From: an uncultured bacterium
GTDB taxonomy: Bacteria; Krumholzibacteriota; Krumholzibacteriia; LZORAL124-64-63
Direction: 5' to 3'
NCBI GenBank assembly: GCA_903859215.1
Contig: CAIOLW010000241.1
Coordinates: 1-64,000 of the forward strand
DNA: 64,000 nt
Shown here: positions 28,646 through 37,888 of the stretch, piece after piece
Layout of the letters: every line of letters begins with the position of its first letter
Position numbering within the stretch: position 1 is the first letter of the stretch
Notes under the pieces: model-generated
Told to the model about the DNA's origin: nothing
Seen by the model: the letters and a program-made list of their open reading frames with translations, nothing else
Databases searched by the model: none
Translations under genes and position numbers: made by a program

Positions 28646-31393
28646 TCAGTCGAGCGCCTGGATGCGCGCCGCCAGTGTGGCGGCCTTCGCTTCGTTCTCC
28701 GCAAGCGTCTCGCGCTGCTGGGCGACGACCTGCACCGGGGCGTTGGCCGTGAACTTCTCGTTCGAGAGTTTCGCGCGCATGCCCGAAAGCCACCCCTCCA
28801 GCTTGTCGAGCTCCTTCTGGAGCCGCTGCCGTTCCTTGTCCAGGTCCACGAGACCCTTCATCGGCAGGAAGACCTCGACGGCGCCCGCCACGCCCGCACC
28901 CGCCGGATGCGGCGCCGGGCCGTCGGCCTCAACGGAAACGTGCTCCAGCTTGGCCAGCAGCGCGACCAGCGCCGCGTTCGCAGAGAGCGCAGCACGGCGC
29001 GCCGGGTCAGCCGAACGCAACACGCCCTCGCCACGCAGCCCGGGAGCCACGCCCAGTTCGGCGCGCAGGTTGCGCAGCACGCCCACGATCTCCATGACCT
29101 CGCCGAACTCCGCGGCCGCCACCGCGAACGGCGCCTCGCCGGCGCACGTCGGGAACGACGAGATCATCAGGAACCCGTCCGCCGGCGGCAGCCAGTTCCA
29201 CAGCTCCTCGGTGATGAACGGCATCACCGGGTGCAGCAGCTTATAGGACAGCCCCAGGGTCAGGACCGAAACCGCCAGCGCGGGCGCGCGTCGCGCCGGG
29301 TCGCGCAACCGAGGCTTGATTGCCTCGAGGTACCAGTCGCAGAACTCGTGGCGGAAGAAGTTGAACACCTCGTACGAGGCATCGTTCAACCGCCGTCGCT
29401 CCAGGTTCTCGTCGCAGTCCCGCGCCACCCGGTACAACTGCGCGATCAGCCACCGGTCGGACACATCCAGGTCACCATCGGCCACCGCCAGGGGCAACTC
29501 GCCGCCGAAGACCCCGCGCCACAGGGAGCGCAGAGCCTCGGCCGGCGCGGCCTCCCAGTCGCCGATCGTCGCGACCGCCGACAGGTCCAGGGTCCGCGGC
29601 GCGGGCGCGACCTTGGCGGCCGTGATGCCTGCCTCGTCCCAGTACCCGAGCACGAGCTTGGTGGCCTGGAAGATCTTGTTGCTGAAGTTGCGGCCGACCT
29701 CGAGCGTCGTCTCGTCGAAGAACACGTCGGCGCCGGTCGGCGTCAGCATCACCAGGCTGCACCGCAGGGCATCAGCGCCGTACTTGTCCATAAGATCGAT
29801 CGGATCGGGGCTGTTGCCCAGCGACTTGCTCATCTTTCGTCCCTGGCCGTCCCTCACGATGCCGGTGAACAGCACCTCGCCGAAGGGCTTCTCGCCCAGG
29901 AACTCGTAGCTGGCCATCACCATGCGGGCGACCCAGAAGAAGATGATGTCCGCCGCGGTCACCAGCACCGAGTTCGGGTGGAACCGTTCGAGGTCATCCG
30001 TCTTGTCCGGCCAGCCGAGCGGCGAGAAGGTCCACAGCCAGCTGCTGAACCACGTGTCGAGCACGTCGGGATCGCGCACCAGGTCCGTGCCGCCACACTT
30101 GCCGCAGGACGTCGGCTCGGCAGCCGCCGCAATCTCGGCGCCGCAGCCCTGGCAATACCAGACAGGGATCTGGTGCCCCCACCACAGCTGGCGGCTGATG
30201 CACCAGTCCCGGATGTTCTGCATCCAGTTGTTGTAGACGCCCACCCAGCGGTCCGGGTACAGGCGGATTTCGCCGTCGGCCACGGCCGCGAGCGCCGGCT
30301 TCGCCAACTGGTCCATGCGCAGGAACCACTGCTTCGACAGGTACGGCTCGATGACCGTGCCGCAGCGGTCGTGGTGGCCGACCTGGTGCACGTGCTTCTC
30401 GACCTTGTCGAGCAGCCCTTCCGCCTCCAGCGCCGCGACGACTTCCTTGCGGGCCTTCTTCCGGTCGAGCCCGGCGAACCGCCCGGCCTGCTCGTTCATG
30501 ACCCCCGCCGGCGTCATGCAGACAACCTGCGGCAGGCCGTGCCGGCGTCCGACCTGGAAATCGTTCGGGTCGTGCGCCGGCGTGATCTTGACGAAACCGG
30601 TGCCCTTCTCCGGGTCGGCGTGATGATCCCCGATCACGGGGATCTCGCGATCGGTCAACGGCAGCTTCACGAGCTTGCCGATGTACTGCTTGCGCTCCGG
30701 ATCGGTCGGGTGCACCGCCACGGCGACGTCGCCGAACATCGTCTCCGGCCGCGTCGTCGCGACGGTCACGTGGCCCGAACCGTCGACCAGCGGGTAGCGC
30801 AGGTGCCACAGGCTGCCCTCGACTTCGCGGTGCTCGACCTCGTCATCGCTGATGGCGGTCAGGTCGTGCGGGCACCAGTTCACCAGGTAGACGTCGCGGT
30901 AGATGAGGTCCTTTTCGCGCAGGCGGAGGAAGGCCTCGGTCACCGCGCGGTTGCGCGCCTCGTCCATCGTGAACGCTTCGCGGCTCCAGTCGAGCGAACA
31001 GCCGAGCCGCCGGATCTGCGTCGTGATGCGACCGTGCGTGTATTCCTTCCACTCCCAGGCGCGGCGCAGGAATTCTTCCCGACCCGCGTCACGCTTGTCG
31101 AGGCCCTGCTCCGCCATCTGCCTCGAGACGACCTGCTCGGTCGCGATGCTCGCATGGTCGGTCCCCGGCACCCACAACGTCGGACGGCCCTTCATGCGCG
31201 CCCAGCGGATGAGCGTGTCCTGGACCGAGTTGCCCAGGCAGTGCCCCATGTGCAGGATCCCGGTCACGTTCGGCGGCGGCAGCGTGATCACGAACGGGTC
31301 ACCCACGGCATCGGGAGCCGGACGGAACAGGCCGGCTTCCTCCCACTTCCGGTACCACTTTTCCTCGAGCCCGCCGGGGGTGTATTGGGCCAT
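28646..31393 (-). CDS. valS: Valine--tRNA ligase
   Basis: PPPNVTGILHMGHCLGNSVQDTLIRW, GTDHASIATEQVV, KMSKSLGNSPDPIDLMDKYGADALR; start assigned at MAQYTPGGLEEKWYRKWEEAGLF. Confidence 0.97.
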   Translation of the reverse strand: MAQYTPGGLEEKWYRKWEEAGLFRPAPDAVGDPFVITLPPPNVTGILHMGHCLGNSVQDTLIRWARMKGRPTLWVPGTDHASIATEQVVSRQMAEQGLDKRDAGREEFLRRAWEWKEYTHGRITTQIRRLGCSLDWSREAFTMDEARNRAVTEAFLRLREKDLIYRDVYLVNWCPHDLTAISDDEVEHREVEGSLWHLRYPLVDGSGHVTVATTRPETMFGDVAVAVHPTDPERKQYIGKLVKLPLTDREIPVIGDHHADPEKGTGFVKITPAHDPNDFQVGRRHGLPQVVCMTPAGVMNEQAGRFAGLDRKKARKEVVAALEAEGLLDKVEKHVHQVGHHDRCGTVIEPYLSKQWFLRMDQLAKPALAAVADGEIRLYPDRWVGVYNNWMQNIRDWCISRQLWWGHQIPVWYCQGCGAEIAAAAEPTSCGKCGGTDLVRDPDVLDTWFSSWLWTFSPLGWPDKTDDLERFHPNSVLVTAADIIFFWVARMVMASYEFLGEKPFGEVLFTGIVRDGQGRKMSKSLGNSPDPIDLMDKYGADALRCSLVMLTPTGADVFFDETTLEVGRNFSNKIFQATKLVLGYWDEAGITAAKVAPAPRTLDLSAVATIGDWEAAPAEALRSLWRGVFGGELPLAVADGDLDVSDRWLIAQLYRVARDCDENLERRRLNDASYEVFNFFRHEFCDWYLEAIKPRLRDPARRAPALAVSVLTLGLSYKLLHPVMPFITEELWNWLPPADGFLMISSFPTCAGEAPFAVAAAEFGEVMEIVGVLRNLRAELGVAPGLRGEGVLRSADPARRAALSANAALVALLAKLEHVSVEADGPAPHPAGAGVAGAVEVFLPMKGLVDLDKERQRLQKELDKLEGWLSGMRAKLSNEKFTANAPVQVVAQQRETLAENEAKAATLAARIQALD

Positions 31394-31745
31394 CTCGCGA
31401 AGGTCAGCCACGGAAGCACTCCTGTCGCCGCGGTCGCCCGCGCGTGAGGAAATATCAACGGTCAGGGGAGGTGGCAAATTAGCATTCGCGCCCGGCCCGG
31501 GCAACGGGTTTACCTTGCAAGACCCTCCGGATCCAGATTCAGGCGCCCGCACGCAACGCTTTTGTCACAATATGTGCTTTTTTGCCATTTACATCTCCAT
31601 AGATCAAGGAATTTTACCTGTATTCCGAAAAATATCCTTCCTGCGACCACGAAAATCGAGTAAGTTCACAAGTGGAGAGCGCAGGAAATCGCCCGTAACG
31701 TCCCAATCTGACAAGGACGCGGGACTAACATCGTGGGGGATCTAC

Positions 31746-32336
31746 ATGAAAAAGTTTCTACTTGGAACGATCATGCTGCTGGCTCTGGCCGGTAACGCGT
31801 GGGCGCAGCTTGATCCGGATAATGATGGCATCGGCGTCTACTTCGACCCCTGCGCCTGCAACAATTGCATTTCGATGCCGGCCGGGGCGCACAGGGCTTT
31901 CCTTGTCATCACCCACCCGACGAGCCCCGCGGGCGTTCACGGCTGGGAAGCGAAGATGTGGGCCGAGGGCCCGATCTTCATCACCAACGTCGATGTGATG
32001 GGATCGAACATCAACGTCGGCACGGCGCCTGAGTACATGGTCGGCGTGGTCGACCCGCTGATCAATCCCTACACCTACCCTGCGGTGGTGGTAGCGATCA
32101 TCGACTTCTACCTGACCGACACCGCTTCGCCGTCGCGTTTCTTCATCGACGGCATCCGGTTCCACTCGCTGCCGGACAAGGTGCCCGCGTACCTGGACGG
32201 GTCGGACACCAACGTGATCAAGAAGCTGCAGCAGTCCACCGGCGGCCGGACCTTCCCGGTTGCGACGATCAATGGCGACTGCGCTGTGCCGTCCCAGAGC
32301 GAGTCCTGGGGCGACGTGAAGGCGCTGTTCCGCTAG
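31746..32336 (+). CDS. Secreted hypothetical protein (196 aa) with signal peptide
   Basis: MKKFLLGTIMLLALAGNAWAQ signal peptide; GGGGGA before ATG; preceded by AT-richer spacer and followed by a terminator; C-terminus WGDVKALFR. Confidence 0.88.
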   Translation: MKKFLLGTIMLLALAGNAWAQLDPDNDGIGVYFDPCACNNCISMPAGAHRAFLVITHPTSPAGVHGWEAKMWAEGPIFITNVDVMGSNINVGTAPEYMVGVVDPLINPYTYPAVVVAIIDFYLTDTASPSRFFIDGIRFHSLPDKVPAYLDGSDTNVIKKLQQSTGGRTFPVATINGDCAVPSQSESWGDVKALFR

Positions 32337-32362
32337 CGCCGATTGCGATCGTACGATTGACG

Positions 32363-32394
32363 AAACGGGGCCCGGCGACGACCGGGCCCCGTTT
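32363..32394 (+). terminator. Rho-independent-type hairpin
   Basis: AAACGGGGCCCGG-CGACGA-CCGGGCCCCGTTT, perfect 13-bp stem after the 31746 gene. Confidence 0.8.
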
Positions 32395-32511
32395 CCTTTG
32401 CGAAGCGCCCCCATCGAGCACTTGGCACAAGTGTCCCGCGTGCTACAATCCCGATGAGTCGCGACTGCGACAGCAGCGCGAGCAACTGCCTCCACGCGCG
32501 GAGCACACGAA

Positions 32512-35031
32512 TTGCGGCACCCGGCGGACTACCGACAAACCCGGTTCGAGCGGTACTCGCGCGCCGTCGCGCTGCTGGTCGCCGCCCCCCTCCTGCTCGC
32601 GCTTTCCCTGCCCACGGCCTTCCACATCGTCAAGCATGCCGACTACGGTTACGCCGCGCTCGACCTGCGCATCCTGCGCGTGGAACCCGGCGGCCCCGCC
32701 GATCGGGCCGGCATGCGCGCGGACGACCGCGTCCTCGCCGTCAACGGACGCCCGGTCGGGCGGATGTTCGAGTACTATGCCGCCACCGCGGACAACTACC
32801 GAAACCAGACCCTGACCTTGCGTCTCGCACGGGGGGCCGCCGTGTTCGAGGCCCATATCGTGCCTTCGGCGCCCGGGCAGGCCGCGCTCGTCACGCAGTA
32901 CACGCAATGGATCAGCGGGCTGGCATTCCTGCTGATCGGCTGGTGGGTCCTCGCGCGCCGGGCCGACCCGGTGGCGCGCAACTTCTTTGCCATGTGCGCC
33001 ATCTTCGCATTCTTCCTGATCGACATCCCCGACATCGCCAACCTCGCCTGCGTCGTGGTCAAGTACCACCTGCGGGCGCTGCTGCAACTGCTTCTGCCGG
33101 CCTATGTGCTCCTGTTCTTCCTCCAGTTCCCGACGCCGTGGCGTGTGGGCACACCGGCCCACATGCCCCTGCGCTGGATCCTGGCGCCGGCGTGGATCCT
33201 CTTCCTGTTCACGTCCATCAATGAAGCGCTGCGCGGCGCGCGCCCCCCGGGCCTCCCGGACACCGTCATCCAGGCCGTGTCCCTGGCCTACATGCTCGCG
33301 TGCTTCATCATCGGGCTCGGCCGTTTCGCGCGCGGCACGCTGCGGCGGGACCGGCCCATCCTGCGCACCAAGATGCTCGTCATCCTCGTCGGCCTGACCG
33401 CCGGGCTCGTGCCCTTCCTCGTGACGATGGCGCTCGGGACGCTCGTCCCGGGCACCAGCGTGCCGCACCTGCAGTACCTCGGCCTGTCGCTCCTCCTGGT
33501 GCCTGCCAGCTTCGCACTGGCCATCATGCGGTACGGCGCGCTGGACACGGCATTCGTGGTGCGCATCGGGCTGATCTACGGCACGCTCACGTCCCTCATC
33601 GTCGTCGGCTACCTGTCGGTGACGGTGGCCGTCGGAACGTTCCTGTCGTCACGCTTCGCCGTCGACTCGTCGCACGTCCTGGTGCTCCTGGTCGCCGGCA
33701 CCGCCCTGGTCATCGCCCCGCTCCGCAACCGCGTCCAGCTCCTCGTCGACCGCGCGTTCTACCCGTCCCGGCGCGCCAACCGCGACGCCGTCGCGCGCCT
33801 GACGGACCGCCTCACCGGGCTCATCGAGGTCGAACCCGTGCTCGACCACCTCGCCGCCTCGCTGGGCGAGCTCTTCCGCCCGCGCACATTCGCGATCGTG
33901 CTGGCGACTCCGGCCCCCCAGCGCGGCTTCGCCGTCCGCACGTTCTGGTCGCCGGGCCCAACCGCCGATTCCCGCGCCTGGCCCGCGCTGCCGGCCGAAA
34001 ACCTCCTGGCGCCGCTGCTGAACCGCGTGCGGCGCCCCGTCTTCTGCGAGGAACTCGAGGATCACGGCCCCGGTCGGCGCGACGAATCCACCGCCCGTCT
34101 GCTGCAGGACCTCCAGGCCGAGCTCCTGGTGCCCCTGGTCTCGGGCAACCGGCTGCTGGGGTTCATGGCCTTCGGGCCCAAGAGCGGCGGCCAGCTCTAC
34201 GGACAGGAGGACGTGAGCAATCTCCAGATGCTCGCCCTCCAGGCCGGGCCCGTCGTCGAGAGTCGCCAACTCTACGAGGATCGCCTGCGCGGCAAGCGCC
34301 TCGAGACCGAACTGGCCGTTGCCCGCGGCATCCAGGCCAACCTCCTGCCGGTCGAACCGCTGAACCGGCCGTCGTGCACGATCTGCGGACGCAACGAACC
34401 GTGCCGGACCGTCGGCGGCGACTACTTCGACTATTTCCCCATCGATGACGGCGGCATCGCCCTGGCGATCGGTGACGTTTCCGGAAAGGGTATCCCCGCC
34501 GCGCTGATGATGAGTTCCCTGCGCGTGGCCTTCCGACTGGCGGCGGAGGCGGCGGCCTCGCCACGCGACGTGGTCGCGCGCATGAACCCCGTCGTCGCAT
34601 CGCTGGTCGGCCCGAGCCATTTCATCTGCTTCTTCTACGCCGTCTGGCACCCCGCGGAAGGCCTGCTGCGGTACTGCAACGCCGGCATGGACCCGCCGGT
34701 CGTGCTGCGCCCCGGTTCCTCGCACCGCCAATACCTGCGCAAGGGCGGTCCGGTGCTCGGCGTCGAACCGGACTTCGCCTACCGCGAGGGCGCGATCGCC
34801 CTCATCCCCGGCGACCGCCTGTTCCTCTACACGGACGGACTGACCGAACAGCGCGATCCGCAGGGACGTTTCTTCGACGCCGAACGCCTCATCGACCTCG
34901 TCGAACAGGATGCCACCCGCACACCGGCCGGCATCCTCGAACACGTCTTTGCCACCGTGAACACCTTCGGCCACCAGCACCGCCAGGATGACCAGACTGC
35001 CATGTTGATGTGCATCAACAAGTTGGGCTGA
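32512..35031 (+). CDS. PDZ / multi-TM / GAF-like / PP2C (SpoIIE/RsbU-type) phosphatase
   Basis: ILRVEPGGPADRAGMRADDRVLAVNGRPV; several TM segments; VGGDYFDYFPIDDGGIALAIGDVSGKGIPAALMMS; LFLYTDGLTEQRDPQGRFF. TTG start. Confidence 0.87.
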   Translation: MRHPADYRQTRFERYSRAVALLVAAPLLLALSLPTAFHIVKHADYGYAALDLRILRVEPGGPADRAGMRADDRVLAVNGRPVGRMFEYYAATADNYRNQTLTLRLARGAAVFEAHIVPSAPGQAALVTQYTQWISGLAFLLIGWWVLARRADPVARNFFAMCAIFAFFLIDIPDIANLACVVVKYHLRALLQLLLPAYVLLFFLQFPTPWRVGTPAHMPLRWILAPAWILFLFTSINEALRGARPPGLPDTVIQAVSLAYMLACFIIGLGRFARGTLRRDRPILRTKMLVILVGLTAGLVPFLVTMALGTLVPGTSVPHLQYLGLSLLLVPASFALAIMRYGALDTAFVVRIGLIYGTLTSLIVVGYLSVTVAVGTFLSSRFAVDSSHVLVLLVAGTALVIAPLRNRVQLLVDRAFYPSRRANRDAVARLTDRLTGLIEVEPVLDHLAASLGELFRPRTFAIVLATPAPQRGFAVRTFWSPGPTADSRAWPALPAENLLAPLLNRVRRPVFCEELEDHGPGRRDESTARLLQDLQAELLVPLVSGNRLLGFMAFGPKSGGQLYGQEDVSNLQMLALQAGPVVESRQLYEDRLRGKRLETELAVARGIQANLLPVEPLNRPSCTICGRNEPCRTVGGDYFDYFPIDDGGIALAIGDVSGKGIPAALMMSSLRVAFRLAAEAAASPRDVVARMNPVVASLVGPSHFICFFYAVWHPAEGLLRYCNAGMDPPVVLRPGSSHRQYLRKGGPVLGVEPDFAYREGAIALIPGDRLFLYTDGLTEQRDPQGRFFDAERLIDLVEQDATRTPAGILEHVFATVNTFGHQHRQDDQTAMLMCINKLG

Positions 35032-35191
35032 TTCCCTCCTTCAGGCCCTGAATTTGCTGAGGATTGCCCGGATACGGGGACCGCCGCGCGCGCGCCGACG
35101 GGCGGGTAAAAGCTCAAGGCGGGCGGCGGCCGACCGATCCCTAAGCAAGGTGGACCTGAATTCCCGAACCGGAGGAAAGGGGGGGATCGAG

Positions 35192-35257
35192 ATGGAAGGT
35201 GCGATGATCCTGTTGACGCTGTCGTTGCTCGATCTCTTTTGGTGGTTGAGAAAATGA
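35192..35257 (+). CDS. Candidate 21-aa hydrophobic microprotein
   Basis: MEGAMILLTLSLLDLFWWLRK; G-rich Shine-Dalgarno-like sequence (GGAGGAAAGGGGGGGATCGAG-ATG); stop 14 nt before a strong terminator. Confidence 0.45.
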   Translation: MEGAMILLTLSLLDLFWWLRK

Positions 35258-35270
35258 CCAGCGCTCGCTA

Positions 35271-35314
35271 GCCCCTGGCTGCCGGCCCAACGCCACAGCC
35301 AGGGGTATTTTTTT
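35271..35314 (+). terminator. Rho-independent terminator with T7 tract
   Basis: CCCCTGGCTG-N14-CAGCCAGGGG followed by TATTTTTTT. Confidence 0.9.
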
Positions 35315-35343
35315 GCCTCACAGCGCCCCTCCCGCACGCCCCG

Positions 35344-35880
35344 TCACGGATGCAGCAGCCCCGCCACCGCACGTTCGTAGGTCTCCAGCGACTGGGAGCC
35401 GATCCAGCGCCGCCGGATGACGCCGTCCGGCCCCACGAGAAACGTGGTCGGCAGCTGGTCGATGGCGCCGAATGCTGGCGTCAGGTCGGGCTGGGCCCCG
35501 ACCAGGGCCACCGCGAACGTCAGTCCCTGCCTGGCGACCACTGAGCGCACCTTCGCTTCGCCCTCCTGGCCCAGCGCCACGGCCACGACCACGAGGCTGT
35601 CGGGATGCGCCCGCCCCAGTTCCTGCAGGTGCGGCAGCGCCCGCAGGCACGGGCCGCACCAGGTATCCCAGAAATCGACGATCACGACCTTGCCCCGCTG
35701 CGCCGCCAGGTCGACCGTTCGACCGTCAAGGGTGGTGAGCGTCACGCCCGGGAGTGCCGCGCCCTCGCGGCCGCCCGCTGTCTTCGTCGCCGCAGCCGCC
35801 CGGCATCCGGTCAGCGCCAGCCCCACCACCACGAGCGCCACGGCGGTCGCCCGCGCCCAGGTCCGTTCCCTGCTGTCCAT
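35344..35880 (-). CDS. TlpA/ResA-family thioredoxin-like lipoprotein
   Basis: Lipobox-like LALTGCRA; VVIVDFWDTWCGPCLRALPHLQELG; QLPTTFLVGPDGVIRRRWIG. Confidence 0.92.
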   Translation of the reverse strand: MDSRERTWARATAVALVVVGLALTGCRAAAATKTAGGREGAALPGVTLTTLDGRTVDLAAQRGKVVIVDFWDTWCGPCLRALPHLQELGRAHPDSLVVVAVALGQEGEAKVRSVVARQGLTFAVALVGAQPDLTPAFGAIDQLPTTFLVGPDGVIRRRWIGSQSLETYERAVAGLLHP

Positions 35881-36051
35881 GACAACCCCTGCCCTTCCGC
35901 TTCACCCCGGCGGGCGCGGGCCCGCTCCCGGGCCCTGAGACCACCCGGAACCAAACCTTGTCGCCCGGGCTATATGGCCTATTCTAGGCTCTCCGGGGTG
36001 GACCACGCCACCGCCGGTTCCCTGCGCCGCCAACCAGAACGAGGCTCTCCG

Positions 36052-37878
36052 ATGCACCCGTTCCCCGATGACAGGCCCCCGATGTCCACGTCCGGTCGCA
36101 GTCCCTGGCAGGCCTGGCTGTGCGCGGGCCTGGTGATCGTCATGGCGACGCCGACCCTGGCCCTCGACCTGGCGGTGACCATCCGCGGCAAGAGCGTCGA
36201 GATCGGGCGCGACCTTGTGCTCGACGCTGTCGTGAGCCCGGCCGGCAGCGAGTTTCTTGATTCGGAGAGCGTCAAGCTCGAGGTGGCCGCGGCGGACGAC
36301 GCCGCGCTGCTCGGCACACCGTACCCGGCCAAGGTGACGTCCGCCGACGGCGGCGCGCTGGCCATCGAATGGGCCGCGCCCGTGACCGGCAAAGGACATC
36401 CGGGTGAGCACCGCCTGACCGTGCGCGCCACCGCGAAAACGGTCGACGGGCAGCCGCTGAAAGCCGAATGGACGGGCAGCGTCACCGCGGCCTACGGCAA
36501 GGGCTGGTCCGCGGACCGCATCCAGAACTTCCTGGACCGTCGCGGCCTGCCGTTCTTCCTCATGCTCGTCTTCGGGTTCGGCCTGTTGATGAGCCTGTCG
36601 CCGTGCATCTACCCGATGATCCCGATCACGCTCGCGGTCATCGGCGCCCGCAGCCAGGAAAAGGGCGCCCTCCACGGCCTGGGACTCTCAGCAACCTACG
36701 TGCTCGGCATGGCGCTCGTCTACGCCGTCCTCGGGGCGCTGAGCGCCTCGGTCTTCAGCGGCATCACCGCCTTCATGCAGAGCCCGATCGTCGTCGGCCC
36801 GATCGCCGTCCTGCTGCTGGTGCTCGCCTTCAGCATGTTCGGCGCCTTCGAATTGCAGGCACCGGCGTTCCTGCGCGACCGCCTGGCCGGTCCCGGCGGC
36901 GGCAAGGGCGGCCTCCTCGGCGTGTTCGCGATGGGCATGGTCGCCGGCCTCGTGGCGTCGCCCTGCGTGGGGCCGTTCCTTGCCGCACTGCTGGTCTGGG
37001 TGGCCACGACCGGCAACTGGGTCCTGGGCTTCTTCGCCCTGCTGACCTTCGGCCTGGGCATGGGCATGCTGCTGATCGGCGTGGGCACCTTCCCGGCGCT
37101 GCTGGGCACGCTGCCGCGCAGCGGCGGCTGGATGGACACCGTCAAGCGCGGCATGGGACTGCTGCTGGTCGTGATGGCGTTCTGGTTCGTGCGTCCGGGG
37201 ATCGTCCTGCCCGCGAACCTTTACTATCCGCTGGTGGGCATCGCCGCGATCATCACCGCGGTGTTCATGGGGGCGTTCGACCATCCGCAGGAGAACTGGG
37301 CCTGGTGGCCGCGCACGCGCATGGCCCTGGGCCTGGTCGTCTTCCTGGCCGGCGTGTGGTTCCTGCTCGGCTCGTTCCTCGCGCACGGGTTCCTGATGCC
37401 GTCACCGCTGGGCGCCGTGGCCACCACGTCGATCGAGACTGCCGCCCCGCAGGCCGGCGCGAGCCGATCCCCGAACGCCGGCACGGCGGCGGAGTCGCAC
37501 GCCAAGGTCGCCTGGGAGGTCGTGGCGAGCGGCCCCGGCGCGCGGGCGCGCCTCGACGCCGTGCGCGCGGCGGCCCGCGCCGAGGGCAAGCCCGTCATGA
37601 TCGACTTCTGGGCCTCGTGGTGCATCTACTGCAAGAAGCTCGACAAGCTGGTGTGGTCCGACCCGGCGGTCGTCGCCGAGTCGGCGCGCTGGAAGACCAT
37701 CAAAGTGGATGCCACGGCGACCGACGACGCGGAGATGACCTCTATCAAGGAGGAACTGGGCGTGACGGGACTGCCGCGGGTCGTGTTCATCGACAGCCAG
37801 GGCACGATCCTCAAGGACCGCTCGTCCGGCTTCGCCCCGGCCCCCGACATGCTGGCCGTGATGCAGGGCGTGCGCTGA
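36052..37878 (+). CDS. DsbD-like thiol:disulfide interchange protein
   Basis: SLSPCIYPMIPITLAVIGARSQEKG; LVASPCVGPFLAALLVWVA; C-terminal thioredoxin VMIDFWASWCIYCKKLDKLV. Confidence 0.9.
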   Translation: MHPFPDDRPPMSTSGRSPWQAWLCAGLVIVMATPTLALDLAVTIRGKSVEIGRDLVLDAVVSPAGSEFLDSESVKLEVAAADDAALLGTPYPAKVTSADGGALAIEWAAPVTGKGHPGEHRLTVRATAKTVDGQPLKAEWTGSVTAAYGKGWSADRIQNFLDRRGLPFFLMLVFGFGLLMSLSPCIYPMIPITLAVIGARSQEKGALHGLGLSATYVLGMALVYAVLGALSASVFSGITAFMQSPIVVGPIAVLLLVLAFSMFGAFELQAPAFLRDRLAGPGGGKGGLLGVFAMGMVAGLVASPCVGPFLAALLVWVATTGNWVLGFFALLTFGLGMGMLLIGVGTFPALLGTLPRSGGWMDTVKRGMGLLLVVMAFWFVRPGIVLPANLYYPLVGIAAIITAVFMGAFDHPQENWAWWPRTRMALGLVVFLAGVWFLLGSFLAHGFLMPSPLGAVATTSIETAAPQAGASRSPNAGTAAESHAKVAWEVVASGPGARARLDAVRAAARAEGKPVMIDFWASWCIYCKKLDKLVWSDPAVVAESARWKTIKVDATATDDAEMTSIKEELGVTGLPRVVFIDSQGTILKDRSSGFAPAPDMLAVMQGVR

Positions 37879-37888
37879 GCGCGCGCTG

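Noticed and set aside
27500-31447. 1315-aa plus-strand ORF
   Set aside because: Antisense to valS, the RodZ-like gene and part of uvrB; no recognisable domain and mirror-frame composition.
31560-31745. Possible cyclic-di-GMP or other riboswitch upstream of the secreted protein
   Set aside because: No conserved aptamer core could be matched by eye; left as an unexplained AT-rich spacer.
35054-35191. Longer 67-aa version of the microprotein ORF
   Set aside because: Arg-rich non-protein-like N-terminus; the ribosome-binding-like sequence sits just before the internal ATG at 35192.
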